From Cyclobacteriaceae bacterium (GTDB taxonomy: Bacteria > Bacteroidota > Bacteroidia > Cytophagales > Cyclobacteriaceae): a DNA stretch of 64,000 nt. The translations under genes and the position numbers were made by a program. The stretch spans positions 744,001 to 808,000 of the forward strand of contig JABFRS010000001.1 of NCBI GenBank assembly GCA_013141055.1, in the 5' to 3' direction. How positions within the stretch are numbered: position 1 is the first letter of the stretch; each line of letters begins with the position of its first letter. Shown here piece by piece: positions 45,820-54,171 of this stretch. The notes below the pieces were generated by a model. It saw only the letters and a list, made by a program, of their open reading frames with translations, was not told the origin of the DNA and did no database searches.

Positions 45820-46602
45820 TTAAATCAAAACGTCAATACTTCTTTTGATCTTGGACTTAATATCTTTTGGTGTGGAATCATTATCGAGCAGCTTTTGCAG
45901 TTCAACAACAGATTTCTTTTCCTGAATAGCAACCATCAGGTCCGCGAGGGTAACCTGTACCAATGGTGAATCCTGATGAGCGATCGACATGATCAGTCCT
46001 TTTCTCACATCGCTCTGACGGACATAGGGAGTAAGAGCTTCAAGCGCCGCCAACCTTACGTTGACATTGGCATCACTGTTCAGAGTTTTAAAAAGAGCCA
46101 TCGTAACCTTATCACTCACCTGGTCCATTTCATCAGTGAGACTTACGGCTCTGAGACGTTCGCTTGCCGATTCTTTTTCCAGAAGGGAGAGCATCATCAT
46201 TTCTTTAAGATCCTCTACCTGCTTTGTAAGTACCGAAACATCATTACCGGGTGCAGCTGAAGGCTGAATAAGATTACCAATTGCAAACCCAACCAGTAAT
46301 AAGGCAGCACCGAATGCAATTCGTGGAAGAAGGATATTCCATTCCGGAAGGTGAAAAGAAAACCCCTTGTTCAGTTTCTTCTTCTCAGCCGAGAGCATGG
46401 AATAGAAATCGTCGTTCATTTTAAGAGAAGGTGTAGGGTCTTCACTATGGATCATCTGCTCATCCAATGATGCCAGCTCTGTCAGTTGCGTAAGCTGGAT
46501 CTCTCCTGCTTCAATCAACTGCTCGATCAACTTCACTTCTGCGGGATCAGCAAGTCCTTCGTTGTACTTTGCTACCAGCTCGTCTCTTCTGTTCTTTTCC
46601 AT
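45820..46602 (-). CDS. HEAT-repeat membrane protein, probable anti-sigma factor
   Basis: 260 residues. The N-terminal 88 residues are cytoplasmic, with a zinc-free charged helical region (EKNRRDELVAKYNEGLADPAE). One helix at about 91-109 crosses the membrane, then a coiled part and HEAT-like repeats (VRLAALEALTPYVRQSDVRKG) fill the periplasmic end. Placed 28 bases after an ECF sigma gene, it is the expected anti-sigma; direct family proof is lacking. The HEAT repeats could sense envelope proteins or release the sigma factor. Confidence 0.75.
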   Translation of the reverse strand: MEKNRRDELVAKYNEGLADPAEVKLIEQLIEAGEIQLTQLTELASLDEQMIHSEDPTPSLKMNDDFYSMLSAEKKKLNKGFSFHLPEWNILLPRIAFGAALLLVGFAIGNLIQPSAAPGNDVSVLTKQVEDLKEMMMLSLLEKESASERLRAVSLTDEMDQVSDKVTMALFKTLNSDANVNVRLAALEALTPYVRQSDVRKGLIMSIAHQDSPLVQVTLADLMVAIQEKKSVVELQKLLDNDSTPKDIKSKIKRSIDVLI

Positions 46603-46630
46603 AATTCAAAACTTATAATTCACTACTTAC

Positions 46631-47185
46631 CTACATCATCTTCTCCAGTTGCTTGTACACGATCCGCAACTCTTCCATGGCCCTGAACACTTTAACTTTC
46701 ACAGTTCCTTCTGAACATCCAAGTATCTCCCCGATCTCCTTATACTTCTTTTCCTGGTACTTGCTCAGCAGCAGCACTTCTCTCTTTTCAAAGGGCAGTT
46801 TGTCCATGGCGAGGGAGAGCATGTCGTGTTCTTCCATACTCTGCATTTCAGTAGAGCGATTCTCATCATGACCGAGACGTTCCTGCCACTTCTCAACACT
46901 TTCCTTCAACTTGATCTTGTTCTTCCGGAAGTGATCATGACTCACATTACGCGCAATGTGAAACATCCATGTTTTGAAGTCGCCGTCACCGCGGAAGAGA
47001 TGACGGTATTTCAGGATTCTCAAAAAGGTATTCTGCACGAGGTCCTCGCTCAATTCCTGGTCCCTGTTCATACCATAAAAGAAGCCATACAACGGCCTTT
47101 TATAGCGTTCAAACAACAGTCCCAGCCTGTCCAGGTCGCCGTCGCGAACCTTCTCCATTAATGCATTATCAGCAATTGCTTCCAA
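46631..47185 (-). CDS. ECF-family RNA polymerase sigma factor
   Basis: 184 residues from a TTG at 47185; an ATG nine codons later is an alternative start. Region 2 reads LFERYKRPLYGFFYGMNRDQ, then LSEDLVQNTFLRILKYRHLF and FKTWMFHIARNVSHDHFRK. Region 4 reads LPFEKREVLLLSKYQEKKYK, then EIGEILGCSEGTVKVKVFRA. Such factors redirect RNA polymerase to envelope-stress or surface-protein genes. The operon suggests control by the next gene's product and output on the two DUF4097 genes. Divergent from the GH16 gene. Confidence 0.93.
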   Translation of the reverse strand: MEAIADNALMEKVRDGDLDRLGLLFERYKRPLYGFFYGMNRDQELSEDLVQNTFLRILKYRHLFRGDGDFKTWMFHIARNVSHDHFRKNKIKLKESVEKWQERLGHDENRSTEMQSMEEHDMLSLAMDKLPFEKREVLLLSKYQEKKYKEIGEILGCSEGTVKVKVFRAMEELRIVYKQLEKMM

Positions 47186-47330
47186 AATCCGGATTTCAGA
47201 GGGGTTAACCTGCAGTAGTTTCGATAGTTACCAAGTTCGCGAATTTTATTTTCAGAAGATCCAGGAGAAAAGCCCTGATCAATAAAACGATTGCTTTGAG
47301 TAGATTTGATTCACAATAACAAGACACACC

Positions 47331-48131
47331 ATGCGATACATTATTGCTATTCTTTTCGTCATCTCACAGATCATGGCGTCCGCACAGAATTCATCTCCCT
47401 TCAAAAAGCTGGTCTGGTCGGATGAGTTTGACAAAACGGGGACACCCGATGTAAGCAAATGGAACTACGATCTCGGTGATGGCTGTCCGAATGTGTGTGG
47501 CTGGGGGAATAACGAGCTTGAGTACTATACCAACGATACGAAAAATGTTCGTGTCGAAAATGGAAGGCTTATCATAGAAGCACATAAAGAATCCAAAGGC
47601 GGTAAGCCTTATACCTCTTCACGTATTGTCAGCAAGTCTAAGGGAGATTGGTTATACGGGAGGATTGAAGTAAAAGCAAAATTGCCGGAAGGAAGAGGGA
47701 CGTGGCCGGCGATCTGGATGTTATCCACTGATTGGAAATATGGTGGCTGGCCGCAAAGTGGCGAGATCGACATCATGGAACATGTTGGTGTTGATCCTGA
47801 AGTGGTGCATGGAACCATTCACACCGAAACTTATAACCATGGCAAAGGAACACAGAAGGAAGGCAAGATCACCGTTCCGGGGAGCATGAATGAATTTCAT
47901 GTGTATGCGATCAACTGGAGTGAGAACAAAATGGAATTCTTTGTGGATGAAAAATTATATCATACCGTCATCAGAGATCCAAAGGAAGATTTTAAAGGCT
48001 GGCCATTCGATCAGAGGTTTCATTTGATCATGAATCTTGCCGTAGGCGGCAACTGGGGAGGAATGAAAGGTGTAGATGAGAACATCTGGCCGAAGAGAAT
48101 GGAAGTGGAATACGTCAGGATCTATCAATAA
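47331..48131 (+). CDS. GH16 family endo-beta-glucanase (laminarinase-type)
   Basis: 266 residues. Signal peptide about 1-18 (ending MASAQ). The catalytic GH16 signature GEIDIMEHVG contains the nucleophile Glu145, Asp147 and acid/base Glu150, and the WNYDLGDGCPNVCGWGNNE segment lines the sugar cleft. Likely cleaves beta-1,3- or mixed-linked glucans outside the cell. ATG start. No sugar-binding or TonB/SusD partner genes are adjacent, so it is a stand-alone enzyme here. Divergent from the sigma-factor operon. Confidence 0.95.
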   Translation: MRYIIAILFVISQIMASAQNSSPFKKLVWSDEFDKTGTPDVSKWNYDLGDGCPNVCGWGNNELEYYTNDTKNVRVENGRLIIEAHKESKGGKPYTSSRIVSKSKGDWLYGRIEVKAKLPEGRGTWPAIWMLSTDWKYGGWPQSGEIDIMEHVGVDPEVVHGTIHTETYNHGKGTQKEGKITVPGSMNEFHVYAINWSENKMEFFVDEKLYHTVIRDPKEDFKGWPFDQRFHLIMNLAVGGNWGGMKGVDENIWPKRMEVEYVRIYQ

Positions 48132-48135
48132 GAGA

Positions 48136-50139
48136 TTACTTTTTCTTCAGAACGAGTTGAGTCTGATGGAGCTGAACTACCATGTTGAATAACTCACGGA
48201 GTGCCGGGTATTCATCAGACAGGTAAACACCTTTGGTCAGGTTAAGGTTGTTGATCATGGTGATCTTGTTATTCATATTCGTCAGGCTGAAGATGTATTT
48301 TCCTCCATTCTGCGGAAGGGCAAGAGCAGCATTCTTCGGAAACTCATCCAGCATATACTCTGCGGGATAATCGAGCACAAAATAATAGGACGTTTCAAGC
48401 GGAGCACCGAAGTCGACAGGATACAACCGGTCGGGTGACTTAAGTGAATTGGTCTTCCAACGGTCCAGCAGGAAAGGGTTAAGAAATATGGTGGAAGCTG
48501 AGGCGACCTCTGCATTTATTTCGATCTTATATTTTTCAGTCAACGGACTTTCAATAGAATCCAGATTCTTAATGGTGTAGTCAGAGATGATCGCTTCATT
48601 CATCTTGTCCTGAAACTCTTTTATATAGACATCCTTTCCTTTATTCAATATGGCATTGCGCTTATCATAGGCTTCGTAGCCATAAGAGATAACGGAAGCT
48701 TCACCTTTCAAGCCACCGTCTTTGTCCATTTTCATCAGGAAGGTTATTTTTTTCTTCTGCTTTTCAATGGGAAGAATATCTACCCAGCGGCTCTCGTCTT
48801 TATTTTTACTCACCAGTCTTCCCCTACCATTAAAGCATCGCTCAGGAATAACACCAAACGGCAGCAGGTTGCTGGTGCCATCCAGAAGGAATTTCTGATT
48901 CCCGATCTCAACATGGGCAATCACATAGTTGAAATCGCTAACAACAGGATACAGTTCACTGGGAGGTTTCTGCTGACGGGTTGCAAGTATGACGGGGTCT
49001 GCATTCAGGCCAGCAGACTGCAAAGCAGCAACAAGGGATAAGTTTATTTCACTTGAATTTCCAATCCTTTTCTCAGACGCTACCTTAACCCCATCCTCGG
49101 TGTACTTGCTGTAATTTTCATTCCATTCATAAAATGATTGTATGTAGGAATAGATGAGCTTTGCCTTTTTCAAGGGATCCTTTTCAATGGATGTTAAAGC
49201 CGCAATCTTATCTTCAAAGATGTTGGCCGCTTTTTTTATCTGGTTTCCAAAATTCTCATGCAGGCGAAGGGAGGCATCAACGTCAGGCCAGGTTTGTGTG
49301 TACTTTTTTGTAACACCATTACTGCCGTGTACCTGAGTGAGCTCAAAATTGATCGCCGAAATAAAATTTTCCCTGGAGGTCATAAAATCCTCATTTATAA
49401 AAGCGGGAACATTCTCGATAGCATACTTATGGAAACTGCAATCTGATTTATAGAAGGCGCCCGCCTGAAAGCACTCCCTTTGAAGCGACACATCATTCTT
49501 TGTCAGCTTCAGGAATCCCTGAAGGGAAATATTATAATCATATATCGCTGGGATTCGCGCCCAGAACTCGGAATACTTCTTCGGTAAGTCAGATTGAAAT
49601 TTCCAGGGCCAGAAATTGAAAATAAACGGAGACTCCACCATGTATCGTACTTCAATAACGCTTCCCACCTTAACGTCAGGCATGGTGAATTTCTTGAAGT
49701 CTGCATATTCATTGAATACCTCATCAAACATAGAGGTCTTCTGAAGCTTGGATTCCTTTATTTTCCCGTTCTCAAAATTATAAGTAACACCTTCAACATA
49801 CCGGACAGTCTGTTTTATGTCTTTATTTTTGCCGAGGTAGATCTTAAAGTCACCCTCATCCAGACCGCCCTTTTTCAAGATCTTGATTTTAAAATGATGC
49901 TCGAAAAGTAAATTGTAGTTTCCTCCATTCTCGATATAAGCTTCTCCGAATTCATTAAGAACAACAGCATTAGCGGAAGTGTCGTTAGGATAAACCGTGA
50001 GATCGAGTTCAGCATAGGTAATTTTTCCGTAAGGGAATCCATTGTGGAATTGCGCAAGCAGAACAACAGGAGACCCTATTAACATAGCTGCAATCGATAG
50101 AAGGGAAAATATTCTCATGAGGTTAGATAGGAATACCAA
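48136..50139 (-). CDS. DUF3857 transglutaminase-like exported protein
   Basis: 667 residues. Signal peptide at about 1-29. Beta-rich DUF3857 domain follows to about 290, then the transglutaminase-like fold. The position that usually carries the catalytic Cys reads RIGNSSEINLSLVAAL near residue 360, so a serine replaces it, while the later His (FNYVIAHVE) and Asp (LLDGTSN) are kept. It may bind or scaffold rather than catalyse. Ends 4 bases after the convergent GH16 stop. ATG start. Confidence 0.8.
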   Translation of the reverse strand: MVFLSNLMRIFSLLSIAAMLIGSPVVLLAQFHNGFPYGKITYAELDLTVYPNDTSANAVVLNEFGEAYIENGGNYNLLFEHHFKIKILKKGGLDEGDFKIYLGKNKDIKQTVRYVEGVTYNFENGKIKESKLQKTSMFDEVFNEYADFKKFTMPDVKVGSVIEVRYMVESPFIFNFWPWKFQSDLPKKYSEFWARIPAIYDYNISLQGFLKLTKNDVSLQRECFQAGAFYKSDCSFHKYAIENVPAFINEDFMTSRENFISAINFELTQVHGSNGVTKKYTQTWPDVDASLRLHENFGNQIKKAANIFEDKIAALTSIEKDPLKKAKLIYSYIQSFYEWNENYSKYTEDGVKVASEKRIGNSSEINLSLVAALQSAGLNADPVILATRQQKPPSELYPVVSDFNYVIAHVEIGNQKFLLDGTSNLLPFGVIPERCFNGRGRLVSKNKDESRWVDILPIEKQKKKITFLMKMDKDGGLKGEASVISYGYEAYDKRNAILNKGKDVYIKEFQDKMNEAIISDYTIKNLDSIESPLTEKYKIEINAEVASASTIFLNPFLLDRWKTNSLKSPDRLYPVDFGAPLETSYYFVLDYPAEYMLDEFPKNAALALPQNGGKYIFSLTNMNNKITMINNLNLTKGVYLSDEYPALRELFNMVVQLHQTQLVLKKK

Positions 50140-50224
50140 ATTAAAGTTTTTCCCTCATACCTGAAGGAAATCTCTGAATCCCACAGGTCTTAATTCATAT
50201 AAAAAGTTTATTTTTGCGGCCGAT

Positions 50225-50674
50225 ATGAAAAAAATAATTGATTCCAGAAAGCTGTTGGGCGTTGATAAGAACGCAGATCTCAAAGAACTGAAGACTATTT
50301 ACCGCACTTTTATGAAGGACTGGCATCCTGACAAGATCCAGGACAATCCACAGGCAAAACTGGAAGCAGAAGAAAAAAGCAAAGCGTTTATTGAAGCCTA
50401 CCATCTATTGGTGAGCATCGCTCCGGAAACACGCGAATCACAGAAAGAACAATATACCCAGGTTATTACCTCGTCCCGCCTGATTGATTTTCAATATAAG
50501 TCCCAGACACTGCAGATCAATTTTGCCGATGGCAGTTCCTACGAGTACTTCGGATTACCCAAAAACACTTTTGATAAGCTGGTGAATTCAGACACGCCTG
50601 ATCGCTTCGCTAGACGACATATTTATCATGAGTTCGTGTACAGAAGAGTATCGAAGGCTTCAGAAAAGGAATAA
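50225..50674 (+). CDS. DnaJ-domain / KTSC-domain fusion protein
   Basis: 149 residues. The N-terminal J domain has the HPD motif at 34-36 (KDWHPDK), and the C-terminal 85-142 matches the KTSC domain (LIDFQYKSQTLQINFADGSS, YEYFGLPKNTFDKLVNS). The J domain would stimulate an Hsp70; KTSC domains are linked to lysyl-tRNA or nucleic-acid proteins and have no settled role. A TATTTTTG at 50209-50216 could be the -7 promoter element, but no -33 box is seen. ATG start. Divergent from the DUF3857 gene. Confidence 0.82.
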   Translation: MKKIIDSRKLLGVDKNADLKELKTIYRTFMKDWHPDKIQDNPQAKLEAEEKSKAFIEAYHLLVSIAPETRESQKEQYTQVITSSRLIDFQYKSQTLQINFADGSSYEYFGLPKNTFDKLVNSDTPDRFARRHIYHEFVYRRVSKASEKE

Positions 50675-50703
50675 ACATCAGGTCGTTTTATTAGATTTAT
50701 GAC

Positions 50704-51393
50704 ATGGAACTTCATGCCTGTCGTAATTGTAATGCAAAAGTTGATGGGCCATATTGCTCACACTGCGGTCAGAAAGTCCTGAAGGTTCCATACACATTTA
50801 AGTTCATCAAGGATTCAATTATTGGCATCCTGGATTTTGACAGGGGGTTTCTCTACACGATGAAGCAGCTGACGGTTCGCCCCGCTTACATCATAAAAGA
50901 ATATCTTGGAGGAAGTACCATCCGGTTTACAAATCCGGTTAAGTATCTCATTACCGTAATAGGTATCTCTCTTTTACTGGATCTTATCTATTTAAAGCTG
51001 GTGCCCCATTATACGACTGATGGAGAATCAACAGATTATCTGATTGCACTGTTCCTCAGCATTTCAGTCTGGGTCTGGAATTTTCTATTGTTCAAAAAGG
51101 AGAAGAATGGAACCGAACATCTTGTTATTGCTATTTATCAAACGTCGCAATTATTCCTGATGGGCGTATGCAGCTTTATGATTCTTCAGATCATTTACTC
51201 CGCACCTCTTCTCAATGAAAAGAAATCAATGGTCAGCTTTCTTTCGCTCGTACCCATTATCATCTATTATATCTTCTTCACAAAGAAAGTATTCCGCTTG
51301 ACGTGGATAAGATCTATCCTGCTTACGATTCTATATTTTGTAACCGTGATTGCAATGCTGGGCGGAGTGCAGTTTCTGACAAGTCTTATGTAA
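50704..51393 (+). CDS. DUF3667 membrane protein
   Basis: 229 residues. An N-terminal zinc-ribbon-like motif CX2C...CX2C (HACRNCNAKVDGPYCSHCGQ) precedes the DUF3667 region (ITGI-like FDRGFLYTMKQLTVRPA, then IIKEYLGGSTIRFTNPVKYL) and about four or five transmembrane helices from residue 85 on. Common in Bacteroidota, function unknown. It starts 29 bases after the DnaJ-KTSC gene and may be co-transcribed. Confidence 0.88.
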   Translation: MELHACRNCNAKVDGPYCSHCGQKVLKVPYTFKFIKDSIIGILDFDRGFLYTMKQLTVRPAYIIKEYLGGSTIRFTNPVKYLITVIGISLLLDLIYLKLVPHYTTDGESTDYLIALFLSISVWVWNFLLFKKEKNGTEHLVIAIYQTSQLFLMGVCSFMILQIIYSAPLLNEKKSMVSFLSLVPIIIYYIFFTKKVFRLTWIRSILLTILYFVTVIAMLGGVQFLTSLM

Positions 51394-51409
51394 TCAAGTC
51401 CTTAGGCTT

Positions 51410-52522
51410 TCAAAAACCCCAGTACTTTCTTCCCACCAGCTTCTTGATCTTATTGATGGCCTTCCAGCCATTGTCGGAGTTGGTCATGATCACTACTCCG
51501 CGACCATTCTCAACACTGCCCAGCATGCTGCATATGTATCCATAGTTCTGGCCGTCATGACCGAAAAACAATACATTGTTTCCTCTTCTCTCTTTTGTAA
51601 AACCCAATGCATAGTCATTGAGCACCGGCGTCAGCATCAGCTTCGTGCTGTTTTGAGTCAATACCTTGTTTGATTTTCCAATCAAAGACAACTGTATCTC
51701 AATAATGAACTTTGCAAGATCGGTGGGCGTGGTCCAGAGACCACCGGGACTTAAAGGCTCCATGACATAATACTTATGTTCGAAAACCTTATTCTGCTCA
51801 TGTCCATAGGCAATGGATTTGAATTTCTCATTGGGCAGCTGGTAGGCAAAAGTGCTGTTGGACATTTGAAGCGGATCGAACACCTCATCCTGAATCACCT
51901 TGGGAAAATTTTTCTTCTCGGTATCCATCAACAACAGTTCAAGGATACCATAGCCCCAGCCTGAATAAGAGAAGGTTTTACCTGGATAATACGCCATAAC
52001 AACAGGTTCATTCTCAGCAGGACTTTCACCTTTCAACGCCTGCACAAGGGTGGGAAGTTTATCATTCGGATGATACATCGGAACCTCTTTATTGGTGATC
52101 CCGGAGGTGTGACTCAGAAGTTGCTTTACAGTAACGGGTGCTTCTTTAGTAAGATAGTTTTCAGGGATATGCCAGGAAATTAATTGTTTGTCGACATCAT
52201 CTGTGAGCAATATGGCCCCCTGATTAAATTTTTTCACTACCGCCATAGCGGTTACTGGTTTTGTGATTGATGCTGCCTGAAAAAGTGTTGTGATTCTAAC
52301 GCTATCTGTGGTACCAATTTCATTCATTCCAAATCCACGTGCCCAGACAACCTCATAGTTATCAATAAGGGCAACACTTACACCGACTGCTTTTGTTTCT
52401 TTTACAATCTGAAGGATGTCATTGGAAAGTAAATTGAAATTATACTTCTCTCTGGCAGTCTGACAAAAGGATGCTACAGACATCCATATCAGTATAACCA
52501 TCAAAAGAATCTTATTCCTCAT
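51410..52522 (-). CDS. Beta-lactamase-family serine hydrolase, exported
   Basis: 370 residues. Signal peptide about 1-20. Serine beta-lactamase/PBP-like core: S85-x-x-K88 in QAASITKPVTA, then a YSGWGYGI segment replacing the usual YxN, and a late HDGQNYGY in place of the KTG box. Such class C-like homologues often act as D-aminopeptidases, esterases or peptidoglycan-modifying enzymes, not as antibiotic resistance. It lacks the C-terminal domain remnant seen at 31454-31558. Convergent with the DUF3667 gene. Confidence 0.87.
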   Translation of the reverse strand: MRNKILLMVILIWMSVASFCQTAREKYNFNLLSNDILQIVKETKAVGVSVALIDNYEVVWARGFGMNEIGTTDSVRITTLFQAASITKPVTAMAVVKKFNQGAILLTDDVDKQLISWHIPENYLTKEAPVTVKQLLSHTSGITNKEVPMYHPNDKLPTLVQALKGESPAENEPVVMAYYPGKTFSYSGWGYGILELLLMDTEKKNFPKVIQDEVFDPLQMSNSTFAYQLPNEKFKSIAYGHEQNKVFEHKYYVMEPLSPGGLWTTPTDLAKFIIEIQLSLIGKSNKVLTQNSTKLMLTPVLNDYALGFTKERRGNNVLFFGHDGQNYGYICSMLGSVENGRGVVIMTNSDNGWKAINKIKKLVGRKYWGF

Positions 52523-52581
52523 ATCTTTGAATCGAATAACGTCCGAAATTTAATAACTTTATCGTCCAACCTGCTCTCATT

Positions 52582-53856
52582 ATGAAATTCATCTTCCCGG
52601 CTGTCATTCTTCTTGCGGCATTTTCCATTGCTTCCGGACAAAAAAAGAATGATCCCTACTCCAAAGAGATAAAAGAGCTGATGCAGAAAAAATCCGTTAA
52701 GGATGCATTTATCGCTATCGATAATCTTGAGGCTACTACACGCAAGGATCATATTGAGTTAACTGAAATTCCTGCCCCTCCCTTTAAAGAAAGTGTACGC
52801 GCTAAACGCTATCTGGAATTACTGGAATTCGCCGGCGCAAGAGTATATATTGATTCACTCGGAAATGTGTACGCATTGCGTAAAGGAAAAAAGAGCACTC
52901 GTACAGTTGTTGTAGATGCTCATCTTGATACTGTATTCCCGGAAGGAACCAACGTAAAAGTTAAGATCAAAGGCGACACACTTTTTGCACCTGGCATTTC
53001 AGACGATACACGTGGCCTCATTGCCATGCTTACCATCTTTCGCGCCATGGAAAAAGCAAATGTCGAAACTATTAATGATGTTCTCTTTCTCGCAAGTGTT
53101 GGAGAAGAAGGACTTGGAGATTTGCGAGGCATAAAATACTTTTTTGAAAAAAGTAAGATCAAAGCAGATTCATGGATCTCTATTGATGGAACAGATCCGG
53201 CCTACATTGTTAATGGTGGCTTAGGTGCAGTGCGTTATCGCGTTACATACAAAGGACCCGGGGGTCACTCCTGGGCAGCGTTTGGCATTGGTAATCCACA
53301 TCATGCTATGGCGAAAGGTGTAAATTACTTTTCTGATGCGGCTTCAAAATTCACAGCTACAGGTAAACCAACTAGCTTTAACGTAGGACGAACCGGTGGC
53401 GGAACTTCTGTTAATTCAATTCCTTTCGAATCCTGGGCGGAAGTTGACATGCGTTCTGAAAGTCCCGTTCAGCTAAAAAAGATTGATTCGATTTTCAAGT
53501 CTACCATGAACCGTGGACTGGAGGAATACAATAAGACTATTGTAAAAGGTCCTCCATTAACTCTTCTTATTGAACGGATTGGATTTCGTCCTTCAGGTTC
53601 CACACCAGAAGCTTCAGCAATCGTACAGCGTAGTGTGGCTGCTGCAAAATCCTTTGGCCTGACACCGAGTCTTGGAGTTGTTTCAACCAATGCCAACATT
53701 CCTATCTCGAAAGGAATTCCTGCCATCACAATTGGTGCCGGAGGCAAAAGTGACAATGAACATTCTCTTGCAGAATGGTGGATCAATGAGAAGGGCGCTG
53801 AAGGAATAAAGTTTGGATTGCTGGTGATCCTCGCCGAAGCAGGTGTTGAAAAATAA
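52582..53856 (+). CDS. Secreted M20-family peptidase
   Basis: 424 residues. Signal peptide about 1-19 (ending SIASGQ). M20 zinc site: VDAHLDTVFPEG, the bridging Asp in GISDDTRG, SVGEEGLGDL with the catalytic Glu, and the C-terminal SDNEHSLAEWW ligand. Di- or tripeptidase/aminoacylase-type enzyme working outside the cytoplasm. ATG start. Divergent from the serine hydrolase gene, with 59 bases between the starts. The cytoplasmic relative in this window is argE. Confidence 0.9.
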   Translation: MKFIFPAVILLAAFSIASGQKKNDPYSKEIKELMQKKSVKDAFIAIDNLEATTRKDHIELTEIPAPPFKESVRAKRYLELLEFAGARVYIDSLGNVYALRKGKKSTRTVVVDAHLDTVFPEGTNVKVKIKGDTLFAPGISDDTRGLIAMLTIFRAMEKANVETINDVLFLASVGEEGLGDLRGIKYFFEKSKIKADSWISIDGTDPAYIVNGGLGAVRYRVTYKGPGGHSWAAFGIGNPHHAMAKGVNYFSDAASKFTATGKPTSFNVGRTGGGTSVNSIPFESWAEVDMRSESPVQLKKIDSIFKSTMNRGLEEYNKTIVKGPPLTLLIERIGFRPSGSTPEASAIVQRSVAAAKSFGLTPSLGVVSTNANIPISKGIPAITIGAGGKSDNEHSLAEWWINEKGAEGIKFGLLVILAEAGVEK

Positions 53857-54007
53857 AACTCACTTTAACCCTTACGTTTCAACTTTTCAAATTGGATTTT
53901 GTCCTTACGACAAAGCGTCTAAAAGGTTGGCTTATATATTTATTTTTCTTTTTCTAAACCATACTGGGGGATTGGCCGTTCAGCTGCATACTATTAAAAA
54001 CACCCCC

Positions 54008-54106
54008 ATGAAACAGTTCATTGTTAAGCTTAGCCAAATCACCTGGATGGAATTATTGTTGTTTACACCAGTTGTTGGAGTATTCGCTTATGCGCTCATG
54101 AGATAA
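54008..54106 (+). CDS. Possible 32-residue single-helix membrane protein
   Basis: Short frame starting MKQFIVKLSQITWMELLLFT with a hydrophobic segment from about residue 15 and ending ALMR. The frame upstream of this ATG is open back into the end of the M20 gene and shows no family features, so the short form is likelier. Typical of tiny membrane proteins, but with no outside support and no clear promoter. Confidence 0.3.
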   Translation: MKQFIVKLSQITWMELLLFTPVVGVFAYALMR

Positions 54107-54171
54107 CACAGTGTGCTGTGTTGGATACGTTCGCAGAATGACAATGAATTAATCTCAGATAAAACCCGCAT

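Noticed and set aside
51410-52522. Antibiotic-resistance beta-lactamase
   Set aside because: S-x-x-K is present but the later motifs deviate (YSG, HDG), which fits esterase or peptidase homologues better.
53843-54007. Long form of the small ORF before 54008
   Set aside because: Overlaps the end of the M20 gene and has no membrane or family features; only the short ATG-started part is plausible.
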